Shown: positions 1 to 8,880, numbered from the stretch's first letter. The stretch: 53,952 nucleotides of DNA from Clostridia bacterium (GCA_017415105.1 JAFQJD010000010.1:1-53952); one strand, 5' to 3'. The notes: generated from the letters alone by a model not told the origin. Translations and numbers: made by a program.

Positions 1-30
1 ATCGAGTTTCCCTTGCGGTTGCTTGCTTTC

Positions 31-82
31 TGCCAAATTGAACTCTACCGTACCCACGTACGCCGACGAATTCAATTTGGCA
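31..82 (-). repeat. Intergenic hairpin element, copy 1
   Basis: Perfect 12-base inverted arms (TGCCAAATTGAA at 31-42, TTCAATTTGGCA at 71-82) enclose an apical hairpin CGTAC-CCAC-GTACG at 49-62. Read on the minus strand the apical sequence is GGCGTACGTGGGTACG, the same 16-base word found at 16698-16713 and, with two changes, at 19007-19022. The arms differ completely between copies but remain self-complementary. This copy lacks the extra side hairpin seen in the other two. Function is unknown. Confidence 0.7.
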
Positions 83-111
83 AAATATAACTTCCTTTTT
101 CGAACTCTGCC

Positions 112-166
112 AGCGTGTCGACAGTTTGTCGACACGCTGAACGGAACTCCTTCGAGTTCCGTTTTT
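112..166 (+). terminator. Tandem hairpins, plus-strand terminator
   Basis: Two adjacent perfect hairpins. The first has 11-base arms (112-122 and 128-138) and an AGTTT loop. The second has 9-base arms (141-149 and 154-162), a CTTC loop, and runs into a T tract at 162-166. The T tract is on the plus strand, so the second hairpin best fits a terminator for a gene entering from the left of the window. The pair also lies just beyond the uxaC stop and could stop that operon. Confidence 0.55.
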
Positions 167-170
167 GCTA

Positions 171-1391
171 TCAGAATCCAAAATATTCTTTTGCGTTGTA
201 ATAGCTTATATCCGATGCGATTTTCTTTAGCATTTCCATATCTTTCGGATACTCGCCATCCTCAACCCATTTACCCAACAGGTTACACAGTATTCTTCTG
301 AAATACTCGTGACGTGTGTATGACACAAAGCTACGGCTGTCGGTTAACATTCCAACAAAACGTGAAATCATACCGAGATTTGCAAGTGCACGCATCTGGC
401 TTTCCATTCCGTCTCGCTGGTCGTTGAACCACCAGCCTGAACCGAACTGAATCTTGCCCGGCACTCCACCGCCCTGGAAGTTTCCGAGCATTGTACCGAG
501 AACGTAGTTGTCTTTCGGGTTGAGCGTGTAAAGAATTGTTTTGGGAAGCATATCCTTCTTGTCAAGGCTGTCAAGTATCTTTGAAAGACCTTCGGCAATC
601 TGAAAATCGTTTACTGAGTCAAAGCCTGTATCAGGGCCAAGCTTTTCAAACATTCTTGTATTATTGTTTCGTAATGCACCAATGTGCAACTGCCATACCC
701 AGCCACGCTTTGCGTATTCTTCGCCAAGATATACAAGCTTTTCGATTATCTCGTCGTTCATCTCGTCCACTGCGTGGTCTGAAAGACGGCATCCGTTCTC
801 GTGGAAATAGTCCATTCTCTCGGGAAAATCGTCATTTATTGCGTTAAGGTCGGGACGGAACGCCGGAACAACTTTTGTGCCGAAATCCTTTAATGCTTTG
901 TGATACTCAAGTGTATCATACGGAGCATCCGTTGTGCAGATAGTTTCTACATTTGACATCTTGATAAGTCCCTGAACACGGTATTCGTCTGTTGCAAGGA
1001 GTGCATTTACTCTGTCCCATACTTCCTTTGCGTTTTTCTCACTCAACGGCTCGTCAATTCCGAAATATCGCTTCAGCTCAAGATGCGTCCAGTGATAAAG
1101 CGGATTTCCTATAAGTAACGGCATTGTCTTTGCAAATGCAAGCCATTTATCATAATCATCAGCATTGCCTGTGATGTACTCCTCGTCAATACCGTTCGTA
1201 CGCAACTGACGCCATTTATAATGGTCACCGCCAAGGAAAAGCTCGTATGCGTTCTTGAACTGATAGTTCTCCGCAATCATTTTCGGGCTGATGTGACAGT
1301 GATAGTCAATAATCGGCAGGTCTTTCACTGCACTGTAAAGCTTTTTTGCAGTTTTATTTTTCAGCATAAAATCGTCTTTTATTATGCTCAT
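171..1391 (-). CDS. uxaC: Uronate isomerase (glucuronate/galacturonate isomerase)
   Basis: Converts D-glucuronate to D-fructuronate and D-galacturonate to D-tagaturonate in the cytoplasm, the first step of hexuronate breakdown. Family marks are plain: DYHCHIS near residue 29 (metal-binding histidines), SDH, WQLHIGALRNNNTRMF, FGSGWWFND and the late MLTDSRSF-SYTRHEYFRR block. At 406 residues it is about 60 shorter than the E. coli and Bacillus proteins. The missing length falls in two places, after FRPD and between SDH and RGWV, while both flanks stay in frame and the catalytic motifs are intact, so this looks like a compact variant and not a broken gene. The start overlaps the uxaA stop by 4 bases, and it is the last gene of uxaB-uxaA-uxaC. 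Confidence 0.95.
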   Translation of the reverse strand: MSIIKDDFMLKNKTAKKLYSAVKDLPIIDYHCHISPKMIAENYQFKNAYELFLGGDHYKWRQLRTNGIDEEYITGNADDYDKWLAFAKTMPLLIGNPLYHWTHLELKRYFGIDEPLSEKNAKEVWDRVNALLATDEYRVQGLIKMSNVETICTTDAPYDTLEYHKALKDFGTKVVPAFRPDLNAINDDFPERMDYFHENGCRLSDHAVDEMNDEIIEKLVYLGEEYAKRGWVWQLHIGALRNNNTRMFEKLGPDTGFDSVNDFQIAEGLSKILDSLDKKDMLPKTILYTLNPKDNYVLGTMLGNFQGGGVPGKIQFGSGWWFNDQRDGMESQMRALANLGMISRFVGMLTDSRSFVSYTRHEYFRRILCNLLGKWVEDGEYPKDMEMLKKIASDISYYNAKEYFGF

Positions 1392-2758
1392 AGTGTTACA
1401 CCGTCCTTGAATATTGAAATTTCTTCGTATTTATATTCTTCGTTCTTTGTTTTCTCGCCGTTTGCTACGCCTATAACGTACTCCAACAGCTCGTCTGTTA
1501 GCTCGTTTCCGTCAAGAGTCGGGCTTGCATCAAAGTCAATCCAGTTGGATTTACGACTTGCAAGGTCGCTGTTCGTTGAAATCTTAACCGTCGGGATTGC
1601 AGTACCTACGGGTGTGCCTCTGCCGGTTGTAAAAAGTATCACGTGTACGCCTGCCGCCATAAGATTTGTTATTGCAACAATATCGTTACCCGGTCCGTTA
1701 AGCAGAGAAAGTCCGCTCTTTGATACTCTGTCACCGTAGTCAAGCACATCAACTACGGGCGAAAGACCGCCTTTCTGAATACATCCGAGCGACTTTTCCT
1801 CAAGAGTTGTTATACCACCCTTTTTGTTACCCGGTGACGGGTTTTCATAAACCACCTGATTATGTGAAATATAGTAGTCCTTGAAATTATTTATGAGTGC
1901 TACTGTTTTATCAAACACTTCCTCATTCACGCAACGGTTCATAAGTAAATGCTCTGCACCGAACATTTCGGGGACTTCTGTCATAACACAGCTTCCCGAC
2001 ATTGATGCAAGTCTGTCGCAGAACCTGCCGACAAGCGGATTTGCCGTAATCCCAGAGAAACCGTCACTGCCACCGCATTTCAAGCCAACACGAAGCTTTG
2101 AAACGGGAACGGGCTTTCTTTTGAAGGTGTCAGCATACGCCTTAAGCTCGTTTATAAGCTTAACACCCTCGGATATTTCGTCCTCAACATCCTGAGTGTT
2201 CAAAAACCTCACACGGTTATCATCCCATGTGCCGAGTATCTTTTTAAACTCGTCAATATTGTTGTTCTCACATCCAAGACCAAGCACGAGCACTCCGCCG
2301 GCATTAGGATGGTTTACCATACCGCACAGAACCTTCTGTGTTACAAGCTGGTCATCACCAAGCTGTGAACAGCCAAAGGGATGCGGGAAATACTTTGCAC
2401 CCGTAAGTTCACCCAGACGCTGTGCAATTTTGTTCACACACCCTACAGTGTTTACAATCCATATATCGTTTCTTATACCAACCTCACCGTTGGGACGAAC
2501 ATAACCCATAAACGTAAGGTCTGTTTCGATTTTCTCATCATTGCACTTTACGGGCTCATATGTATATTCGAGCTTGCCCGAAAGATTTGTTTTTATATTA
2601 TGCGTATGAACGTGCTCGCCCTTTTTTATATCAGATATCGCGTGACCGATAGGCTGACCGTATTTTATAATGTTCTCACCCTTTAGAATATCACGCAATG
2701 CGTATTTATGTCCGTTGCCGATATTTACCTCGACATTATCAAGCTTATTTATTAACAT
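1388..2758 (-). CDS. uxaA: Altronate dehydratase
   Basis: Dehydrates D-altronate to 2-keto-3-deoxygluconate, the third step of the galacturonate branch. The 456-residue protein has an N-terminal SAF-like domain (about residues 10-75, with KYGQPIG and GEHVHTHN) followed by the catalytic UxaA/GarD-type domain (about 85-450, with GYVRPNGEVGIRN, CGGSDGFSGI and the C-terminal TTGRGTPVG). Both domains are fused in one chain as in other UxaA proteins. It sits between uxaB and uxaC with a 14-base overlap upstream and a 4-base overlap downstream, so translational coupling is likely. The start is the ATG at 2758 inside the uxaB 3' end. Confidence 0.95.
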   Translation of the reverse strand: MLINKLDNVEVNIGNGHKYALRDILKGENIIKYGQPIGHAISDIKKGEHVHTHNIKTNLSGKLEYTYEPVKCNDEKIETDLTFMGYVRPNGEVGIRNDIWIVNTVGCVNKIAQRLGELTGAKYFPHPFGCSQLGDDQLVTQKVLCGMVNHPNAGGVLVLGLGCENNNIDEFKKILGTWDDNRVRFLNTQDVEDEISEGVKLINELKAYADTFKRKPVPVSKLRVGLKCGGSDGFSGITANPLVGRFCDRLASMSGSCVMTEVPEMFGAEHLLMNRCVNEEVFDKTVALINNFKDYYISHNQVVYENPSPGNKKGGITTLEEKSLGCIQKGGLSPVVDVLDYGDRVSKSGLSLLNGPGNDIVAITNLMAAGVHVILFTTGRGTPVGTAIPTVKISTNSDLASRKSNWIDFDASPTLDGNELTDELLEYVIGVANGEKTKNEEYKYEEISIFKDGVTL

Positions 2759-4010
2759 ATTTTACTACCTCATTCTCCAAAAAGCTTAAATCCTCGCCCC
2801 AAAGTGATGTGTTCGCAAGGATTTCGCCTACTGTTGCTGTCTTCATAAATGCAGTAACGTCTGCATCATCGTTTGTCATATCCGTTCTGTAGAAGTCGAT
2901 AAGCTTCGCAAAAGAGAACAGAAGTGTTTCTGGCATCTTGTCAAATCTCTTTATGTATTCAAGGATTGACGGAAGAACACGCACTTTGAACTTACTAACC
3001 GAGTTCAGAGCAATTGACGATAAGTAATGCTTTATGTACGGGTTTGCAAAACGTGTCAGCACGTTATCTGCGTACTCTATAAGCTCATTCTCCGGCAAAT
3101 CAAGTGTCGGAATTATCTCTTCGTATACACACTTTCTGATGTGTGCGTTCATTCCCTCATCGTCAATACACGATTTAACCGTATCAAAGCCTGAAAGCAA
3201 CGCATACGGAACGAGTGATGTGTGTGCACCGTTTAAGATACGCACTTTTCTTGTGCGGTACATTTCAAGGTTGTCTGTAACTATTACGTTCAAGCCACAC
3301 TTATCAAACGGTATTTCATCGAAAAGCTTGCTGTAGCCTTCTATTACCCACAGGTGGAAATACTCTGATGTATTTACCATATTATCCTCAAAGTCAAGCT
3401 CTATCTTCTCATCCTTCGGATAACCTGTGTTTATACGGTCAACGAGTGTGTTACAGAATATGTTCTCGTTCTCTATCCACGCCACAAAATCATCGCCCAA
3501 GCCCCACAACTCAGCATACTTTAAGATGCAGGCTTTAAGGTTTTCGCCATTTTTGTCGATAAGCTCACACGGCAGGAATACAAATCCGCCAAGCCCAAGG
3601 TCAAATCTCTTTTTAAGAAGCTGTGTAAGCTTGCCGGGGAACGACTTTGCCGGGCGGTCGTCTGCCTTGTCACTGTCAATAAAAGTAATACCTGCCTCGG
3701 TTGTGTTTGAGATTACAAATCTGAAATCGGGATTTTCTGCAAGTGCCATATACGCATCAAAATCGTCATACGGCTTTACACAACGTGAAATAACGTCAAT
3801 TTTCTTTATATCAACACCCTCAACGCCACGGCAAAGGTGTGTGTATACGCAGTTTTGTGCTGTAAGCATATCGCACATTCCCTCTGCAATCGGCTGTACT
3901 ACAACGGCTTTTCCGTTAAAATCAGTTTTTTCGTTGGCTATCTGAAACATCCAGTCAGCAAAACCTCTTAAAAATCCGCCCTCACCAAACTGTATTATTC
4001 TTTCTTTCAT
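2745..4010 (-). CDS. uxaB: Tagaturonate reductase (altronate oxidoreductase)
   Basis: NADH-dependent reduction of D-tagaturonate to D-altronate; polyol (mannitol) dehydrogenase-like family. The protein begins with a nucleotide-binding strand and loop (IIQFGEGGFLRGFADWM), continues with SNTTEAGITF, and has the C-terminal helical domain containing TRKVRILNGAHTSLVPYA near residue 260. I chose the ATG at 4010 (421 residues) because AGGAGTTGATAGT lies just before it; an upstream in-frame start at 4043 adds eleven unrelated residues. It is the first gene of the uxaB-uxaA-uxaC operon, divergent from an AraC-type regulator. The related fructuronate reductase UxuB is an alternative, but the N-terminal sequence and the uxaA/uxaC partners favour UxaB. 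Confidence 0.92.
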   Translation of the reverse strand: MKERIIQFGEGGFLRGFADWMFQIANEKTDFNGKAVVVQPIAEGMCDMLTAQNCVYTHLCRGVEGVDIKKIDVISRCVKPYDDFDAYMALAENPDFRFVISNTTEAGITFIDSDKADDRPAKSFPGKLTQLLKKRFDLGLGGFVFLPCELIDKNGENLKACILKYAELWGLGDDFVAWIENENIFCNTLVDRINTGYPKDEKIELDFEDNMVNTSEYFHLWVIEGYSKLFDEIPFDKCGLNVIVTDNLEMYRTRKVRILNGAHTSLVPYALLSGFDTVKSCIDDEGMNAHIRKCVYEEIIPTLDLPENELIEYADNVLTRFANPYIKHYLSSIALNSVSKFKVRVLPSILEYIKRFDKMPETLLFSFAKLIDFYRTDMTNDDADVTAFMKTATVGEILANTSLWGEDLSFLENEVVKYVNK

Positions 4011-4031
4011 ACTATCAACTCCTTTTACTAA

Positions 4032-4060
4032 ATTATATATCAAAATAATTTAGATTTCCT
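4032..4060 (-). promoter_or_regulatory. Probable uxaB promoter
   Basis: On the minus strand a perfect TATAAT occupies 4032-4037. The -35 position 17 bases away (4055-4060) reads AGGAAA, a poor match. A weak -35 with a good -10 is what an activator-dependent promoter often shows, and the divergent AraC-type gene is the obvious candidate activator (inference). Confidence 0.45.
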
Positions 4061-4081
4061 TAAATATTTTGACGTATGACC

Positions 4082-4109
4082 TTGATTTTCTTGATTTTTT
4101 TGATATAAT
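4082..4109 (+). promoter_or_regulatory. Promoter of the AraC-type regulator
   Basis: TTGATT at 4082-4087, a 16-base spacer, then TATAAT at 4104-4109 with the extended -10 TG at 4101-4102. The ribosome binding site GAGGTGATTTA follows directly before the ATG at 4129, giving a leader of only about 13 bases. Confidence 0.7.
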
Positions 4110-4128
4110 ATTATTATGAGGTGATTTA

Positions 4129-4953
4129 ATGAACGAGGCAACGAAACAATTTTACGATAAAATAGAAAACGAGCACAAATTTCTGTTTCACCACGACAAT
4201 GTAACAGAGGGCAGCGGAAAGTATACACGAAAAAAGCATTATCATAACCTGTTTGAGGTTTATTATTTTACAGGCGGTGAGTGCCGTTATTTTATAGATA
4301 ACAAATCATATCAGCTCTCACCCGGTGATATTGTGCTTATCCCCGAGGGCGTTATTCACAACTCCGAATACGGCAACACTGTACATTCACGAATGCTTAT
4401 AAACTGCTCGCATAAGTTTATCCCCTCATCGGTAAGACCGATGCTGCCACAGATGCTCCACATTTACAGAAATCCTGAGATAACTGATGAGATAAACCGC
4501 ATTTTCAGCCTGATTGAGGAGGAATACACCAAACCTGACGGGTTCAGCGAGGATGTTCTCTCCTGCTACACGCATATGCTCTTTATCCTGCTTGCACGCA
4601 ATATGGATAACCGTTCAAGCACAAGCACAGGCAATGCGTGCATAGAACAGGCGATAGATTATATAAAAGAAAACTTTACTTCAAATATCACCCTGCCCGA
4701 TATGGCAACAATGTTCTATGTAAGCCCCGAGCATTTTTCAAGGCTTTTCAAAAAGGAAACAGGCTTCAACTTTTCAGAGTATATAAATATGCTGCGACTC
4801 CAAAAAGCGGAAGCTATGCTCAAAAAAACCTCTGCATCCGTTGCCGAAATTGCATCGGAGTGCGGATTTAACGACAGTAACTATTTCTCGATAAGGTTCA
4901 AGAATATGTACGGAATATCACCGAAAAAATTACAGATTACAAGCAAAAAATGA
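4129..4953 (+). CDS. AraC-family transcriptional regulator (cupin sensor)
   Basis: A 274-residue regulator with an N-terminal cupin-like sensor domain (about residues 20-110; KKHYHNLFEVYYFTGG and SPGDIVLIPEGVIH are typical) and a C-terminal pair of AraC helix-turn-helix motifs (about 170-270; FSRLFKKETGFNFSEYIN, then VAEIASECGFNDSNYFSIRFK). It is divergent from uxaB across 118 bases that hold promoters in both directions, so it most likely controls the uronate operon and perhaps the convergent beta-glucuronidase gene. The ligand cannot be read from sequence; a uronate or uronate metabolite is the natural guess from context. Confidence 0.9.
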   Translation: MNEATKQFYDKIENEHKFLFHHDNVTEGSGKYTRKKHYHNLFEVYYFTGGECRYFIDNKSYQLSPGDIVLIPEGVIHNSEYGNTVHSRMLINCSHKFIPSSVRPMLPQMLHIYRNPEITDEINRIFSLIEEEYTKPDGFSEDVLSCYTHMLFILLARNMDNRSSTSTGNACIEQAIDYIKENFTSNITLPDMATMFYVSPEHFSRLFKKETGFNFSEYINMLRLQKAEAMLKKTSASVAEIASECGFNDSNYFSIRFKNMYGISPKKLQITSKK

Positions 4954-4983
4954 GAGAGGTGTTGCATTAGCAACACCTCTCTC
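4952..4983 (-). terminator. Terminator of the beta-glucuronidase gene
   Basis: Perfect 14-base arms (4952-4965 and 4970-4983) with an ATTA loop. The A-run on its left becomes a T-run on the minus strand, so it ends transcripts from uidA. It overlaps the stop codon of the convergent regulator gene. Confidence 0.75.
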
Positions 4984-4991
4984 AGACCATA

Positions 4992-5030
4992 GACAGATTA
5001 TAGGTAATCTGTCGGTTTTAGTTTATTTTT
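4992..5030 (+). terminator. Terminator of the AraC-type regulator gene
   Basis: Hairpin GACAGATTA-TAGG-TAATCTGTC (4992-5013) followed by a T-rich stretch up to 5030 on the plus strand. With the previous hairpin it forms a face-to-face terminator pair between convergent genes. Confidence 0.6.
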
Positions 5031-6684
5031 TAAAATGCCTCTTAACCACTTCTGCCGCCAGTTTGGGGCGTCTGTATTCATCATATATACCCTTGTTATT
5101 GTGACATCTTGCACGGCTGGTAAACCACCAGCCCTCATCCGTTACACGGCAATCGGCAAAGTGCCATATGAATACGCCTGCTGTTTCGGGCGATGACATA
5201 TACAGCTCAAGACAACTGTCAATAATATCTGCCTGTCGTTCCTCACTCCACTTACTGTGTGCAGGGTCACGGTGGCCGTAAAGTGCCGCACCTCCGAACT
5301 CGCTCATTATAATCGGCTTGTTCTCGGCACCGGATTTTCGCATCCAGGAAATTGTGTCATTGAAATCACCGTCTACGGTTTTGTCCTCGTAATACCATTC
5401 AGAGTAAATATTAACTGATGCAATATCGGGCAGGTCAAGGCATATATCCTCAAAATATCTGCAGGTTGCAGATGTTGTCGGACGGCTCTTGTCAAGAGAT
5501 TTTATCTGTTCGTACTGTTTTTTGTACATCTCTCTGCCCTCAGGCGTTTCGCTCGCACACTCGTTAAGTATACCCCAGATTATAATTGACGGATGATTAT
5601 AATGCTCCTCAATCATTTCGTTTATGCAGTCCTCGCACTGCTTTTCAAAGTTGGGGTTCTGCATATCGGGCAAGTATAATCCTCTTGCGTGGTTCTCCTC
5701 CCATACAAGGAGTCCGTGCTCATCACACATATCAATAAACAGCTCATCGTTCGGGTAGTGGCTGAACCGCACTGCGTTACAGCCCAGATCGAGCATTATT
5801 TCAATGTCCTTCATCATCATATTAACCGGCAGTGAGCATCCGACTGACCCGTGCTGTTCATGGCGGTTAAAGCCCTTTAAAAACACACTTTCACCGTTAA
5901 CGAGTATATTTTTACCACTAACCTCCGATGTTCTGAAGCCTGTGCGGTCAATTAAATCATCCACTGCCTCGCCGTTTTCATATAGCGTAGATGTAATATA
6001 GTAGAGATTTGGCGTTTTGTGTGACCAGACCTTTACATCATTATAGTCCTGTGTTGCTTCAAGGTTAACCGTTTCATTTGCCTTTAAGCTGATATCTTTA
6101 AACTCCGTTGTTCTGTCGCACAGATTTACCGATAAATCAACCGTCCTGTCACTGTCTGACAGATTTACAACCGTTGCAACAATCTTTCCCGACCATTTAC
6201 CGTTATCATATACCGGTGTGAACTTTACATTTTTGATATAACAGTCGCCAAGCATCTCAAATGCACACGAACGGATAATTCCGCCGTATGTAAAGTAGTC
6301 GTTGGGGATATGCAGTGCCGATGCCTCGCTAAAGCTGTTATCAACCTCGACACGGACAGTATGCGTGCCTTTTTTAACATTCTTCACTATTCCGTCAAAC
6401 GGTGTATATGCATTATAGTGATGCACCACAAACTCATCATCAAAATACACGTCTGCTGTATGGCTCACTCCTTTGAACACAAGGCGGAGATTACCATCCT
6501 CCTTTACGTCTATTTCTTTTGTATATGTAGCCGTACCTCTGTATGTTGCAAATTCCGGTGTAAGCTCCCAGCAACCGGGAACAGGCATTTTATGTCTTTC
6601 TTCCTTATCGGGGACGGAAAAATCCCATAACCCCTCAAGCAGATGATAGTCACGTATGTAATGAGTTTCAAACAATCTCATCAT
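5023..6684 (-). CDS. uidA: Beta-glucuronidase, glycoside hydrolase family 2
   Basis: Hydrolyses beta-glucuronides to free glucuronate. The 553-residue protein has the GH2 order: sugar-binding jelly roll (about 1-165), immunoglobulin-like domain (about 165-265) and a TIM barrel. The acid/base glutamate is in WGILNECA and the nucleophile in IIMSEFGG. Near the C-terminus, HNNKGIY preserves the N-x-K pair that contacts the glucuronate carboxylate in known beta-glucuronidases, which favours glucuronidase over galactosidase. No signal peptide is seen, so it should be cytoplasmic. There are two adjacent start codons (6684, 6681). It has its own promoter but neighbours the uronate operon, which would use its product. 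The long extra loops of some gut bacterial enzymes are not obvious here. Confidence 0.9.
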   Translation of the reverse strand: MMRLFETHYIRDYHLLEGLWDFSVPDKEERHKMPVPGCWELTPEFATYRGTATYTKEIDVKEDGNLRLVFKGVSHTADVYFDDEFVVHHYNAYTPFDGIVKNVKKGTHTVRVEVDNSFSEASALHIPNDYFTYGGIIRSCAFEMLGDCYIKNVKFTPVYDNGKWSGKIVATVVNLSDSDRTVDLSVNLCDRTTEFKDISLKANETVNLEATQDYNDVKVWSHKTPNLYYITSTLYENGEAVDDLIDRTGFRTSEVSGKNILVNGESVFLKGFNRHEQHGSVGCSLPVNMMMKDIEIMLDLGCNAVRFSHYPNDELFIDMCDEHGLLVWEENHARGLYLPDMQNPNFEKQCEDCINEMIEEHYNHPSIIIWGILNECASETPEGREMYKKQYEQIKSLDKSRPTTSATCRYFEDICLDLPDIASVNIYSEWYYEDKTVDGDFNDTISWMRKSGAENKPIIMSEFGGAALYGHRDPAHSKWSEERQADIIDSCLELYMSSPETAGVFIWHFADCRVTDEGWWFTSRARCHNNKGIYDEYRRPKLAAEVVKRHFKK

Positions 6685-6711
6685 ACTTCTTCTCTCCCTT
6701 CATTTTTCTGC

Positions 6712-6740
6712 ATTATATCACTAAATTTTTTCTTTGTCAA
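6712..6740 (-). promoter_or_regulatory. Promoter of the beta-glucuronidase gene
   Basis: Consensus TTGACA (6735-6740), 17-base spacer, consensus TATAAT (6712-6717) on the minus strand. GGGAGAGAAGAAG precedes the start codon. Such a perfect promoter suggests control by repression, if any (inference). Confidence 0.8.
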
Positions 6741-6775
6741 CCTACACAATAATTCATTTTACGACACAAAAACCA

Positions 6776-6804
6776 TTGACAAAAAACATATTTTAAGTTA
6801 TATT
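6776..6804 (+). promoter_or_regulatory. Promoter of uraA-upp
   Basis: TTGACA (6776-6781), 17-base spacer, TATATT (6799-6804). A small hairpin GATAAAAA / TTTTTATC (6813-6834) lies at the predicted transcript start. The leader is only about 60 bases, too short for a full PyrR attenuator. Confidence 0.75.
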
Positions 6805-6872
6805 TATATATAGATAAAAATGTCGTTTTTTATCATATATTATTTTAAACCCACAAAGGAGGATTTTTTTAA

Positions 6873-8204
6873 ATGAAATTGGTTTATGGTGTTAAGGACA
6901 AGCCCAAGTTCGGTCAGATGATTGTTTTTGCGCTTCAGCAGCTTCTGGCAATTCTTGCGGCAACAATTGCGGTTCCTGCAATTGTAGGTAACGGTATGTC
7001 ACATTCAGCAGCTCTGTTTGGTGCAGGTATCGGTACAATTATCTATTTGTTATTTACAAAGTTCCGCAGCCCTGCATTCCTTGGCTCATCTTTTGCATTT
7101 ATCGGTTCAATGGTTGCAGCTTTCGCATCAGCAGTTTCAATCGCTGCAGGCTATGCAGGTCTTATCATCGGTGCAATATTTGCCGGATTGGTTTATGTTA
7201 TTATCGCAGTCGTTGTTAAGTTCGCAGGTGTTAAATGGATAAACAAGCTTATGCCACCGGTCGTAATCGGACCTACAGTTGCACTTATCGGACTTTCTCT
7301 TGCAGGTGCTGCAATAAGCGACCTTCAGAAGGGCAAGGTGCTTGTTGACGGTGTTGCAACAGCTTCTCCGTATGCTTGTATCATCTGCGGTCTTGTTACA
7401 CTCGCAGTTGTTATTATCTGCTCAGTTTACGGCAAAAGAATGGCAAAGCTAATTCCGTTCATTATCGGTATCGTTGCAGGATATGTCCTTGCTGCAATTC
7501 TTACATTGATCGGTAATGCAACAGCTAACCCTGCACTTATGATCATTGACTTCTCTGCTTTCTCTGATATGCAGTGGTATCCTGATTTCACTTTCATTAC
7601 AGCACTTAAGGGTGTAAAGGAAATTGACGCAAGCTACATCGCAACAATCGCAGTTGCATATATCCCGGTTGCATTCGTTGTTTTTGCTGAGCATATTGCA
7701 GACCACAAGAACCTCAGCTCAATCATCGATTCAGAGCTTCTTGAGGATCCCGGTCTTCACAGAACACTTCTCGGTGATGGTGTTGGTTCAGTCGCCGGTG
7801 CATTTTTCGGCGGATGCCCGAACACAACATACGGCGAGGCAGTTGGCTGTGTTGCAATCACAGGAAATGCATCAGTTGTAACAATACTTACTACAGCAAT
7901 CATTGCAATTTTAGCATCGTTTGTTGCTCCGTTTGTAACATTCCTTGCTACAATTCCTAACTGCGTAATGGGTGGCGTATGTATTTCACTTTACGGCTTC
8001 ATTGCAGTTTCAGGTCTGAAAATGATTCAGAATGTTAATCTTGGTCTTAACAAGAACCTGTTCGTTGTAGCAGTTATCCTTATCACAGGTATAGGCGGTC
8101 TTACACTTACATTCGGAAAGGTTACAATAACATCAATCGCTTGTGCACTTATCCTTGGAATACTTACAAATATTTTGGTTTCAAAGGCTAAAGACGAAGA
8201 ATAA
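6873..8204 (+). CDS. uraA: Uracil permease (NCS2 family)
   Basis: A 443-residue inner-membrane protein with about 14 hydrophobic segments that imports uracil by proton symport. It shows the NCS2 features: the N-terminal QQLLAILAATIAVP segment, FAEHIADHKNLS (first conserved glutamate, near residue 270) and GGCPNTTYGEAVG (second conserved glutamate, near 320), the two residues that hold the pyrimidine in UraA. The ribosome binding site AAAGGAGG sits just before the ATG. upp starts 12 bases after its stop, so import and salvage are co-transcribed. Xanthine and uric-acid NCS2 proteins are related, but the upp partner and N-terminus favour uracil. Confidence 0.94.
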   Translation: MKLVYGVKDKPKFGQMIVFALQQLLAILAATIAVPAIVGNGMSHSAALFGAGIGTIIYLLFTKFRSPAFLGSSFAFIGSMVAAFASAVSIAAGYAGLIIGAIFAGLVYVIIAVVVKFAGVKWINKLMPPVVIGPTVALIGLSLAGAAISDLQKGKVLVDGVATASPYACIICGLVTLAVVIICSVYGKRMAKLIPFIIGIVAGYVLAAILTLIGNATANPALMIIDFSAFSDMQWYPDFTFITALKGVKEIDASYIATIAVAYIPVAFVVFAEHIADHKNLSSIIDSELLEDPGLHRTLLGDGVGSVAGAFFGGCPNTTYGEAVGCVAITGNASVVTILTTAIIAILASFVAPFVTFLATIPNCVMGGVCISLYGFIAVSGLKMIQNVNLGLNKNLFVVAVILITGIGGLTLTFGKVTITSIACALILGILTNILVSKAKDEE

Positions 8205-8216
8205 AGGAGAGTTATC

Positions 8217-8846
8217 ATGGATAATGTTACGGTTTTTGAACATCCTCTGATTCAGCATAAAACTACTGTGCTTCGCAGTAAAGATACACCGAACAAGGAG
8301 TTCCGTGAGCTGGTAGAGGAAATTACAATGCTTATGTGTTATGAAGCATTGCGTGACCTTCCGCTTGAGGAGGTTGAAATTGAAACACCGCTTAAGGTGT
8401 CAAAGCAGAAAATGCTCAAGGGTAAAAAGCTTGCTGTTGTGCCCATCTTGCGTGCAGGACTTGGAATGGTTAACGGCATGCTTAACCTTATCCCGTCAGC
8501 AAAGGTTGGACATATCGGTATGTACCGTGACGAGGAAACAATGCAGCCGCAAGAATATTACTGCAAACTGCCGGCTGATATTGATAAGCGTCTTATCGTT
8601 GTTGTTGACCCGATGCTTGCAACAGGTGGTTCAGCAATTGATGCTATCGGTCAGATTAAGTCATATGGCGGTACACAGATTAAGTTCCTTTGCCTTATCG
8701 CAGCTCCGGAGGGTATCAAGGCACTTTCAGAGGCACATCCGGATGTACAGATTTACTGTGCAAATGTTGATGAAGGTCTTAACGAGAAATGCTATATCGT
8801 TCCCGGCCTGGGCGATGCCGGAGACAGAATATTCGGTACAAAATAA
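8217..8846 (+). CDS. upp: Uracil phosphoribosyltransferase
   Basis: Makes UMP from uracil and PRPP in the cytoplasm. The 209 residues match the family's usual length. Visible motifs are [20 protein letters not shown] (the PRPP-binding loop, near residue 130) and the C-terminal [18 protein letters not shown] uracil-binding stretch. It follows uraA by 12 bases with its own AAAGGAG site, and ends at a strong terminator 7 bases downstream. Confidence 0.97.
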   Translation: MDNVTVFEHPLIQHKTTVLRSKDTPNKEFRELVEEITMLMCYEALRDLPLEEVEIETPLKVSKQKMLKGKKLAVVPILRAGLGMVNGMLNLIPSAKVGHIGMYRDEETMQPQEYYCKLPADIDKRLIVVVDPMLATGGSAIDAIGQIKSYGGTQIKFLCLIAAPEGIKALSEAHPDVQIYCANVDEGLNEKCYIVPGLGDAGDRIFGTK

Positions 8847-8853
8847 ACTTAAA

Positions 8854-8880
8854 GGACTGTTCCCGGAACAGTCCTTTTTT
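8854..8880 (+). terminator. Terminator of uraA-upp
   Basis: GGACTGTTCC (8854-8863) and GGAACAGTCC (8865-8874) form a 10-base hairpin with a minimal loop, followed by six T (8875-8880). Confidence 0.92.

Noticed and set aside
171-1391. uxaC as a frameshifted pseudogene because it is short
   Set aside because: Missing segments are in frame, all recognised catalytic motifs are intact, and start and stop are tightly coupled to the operon.
6805-6872. PyrR attenuator or riboswitch ahead of uraA
   Set aside because: The leader is about 60 bases with one small AT-rich hairpin. No anti-terminator/terminator pair or PyrR binding-loop pattern is visible.
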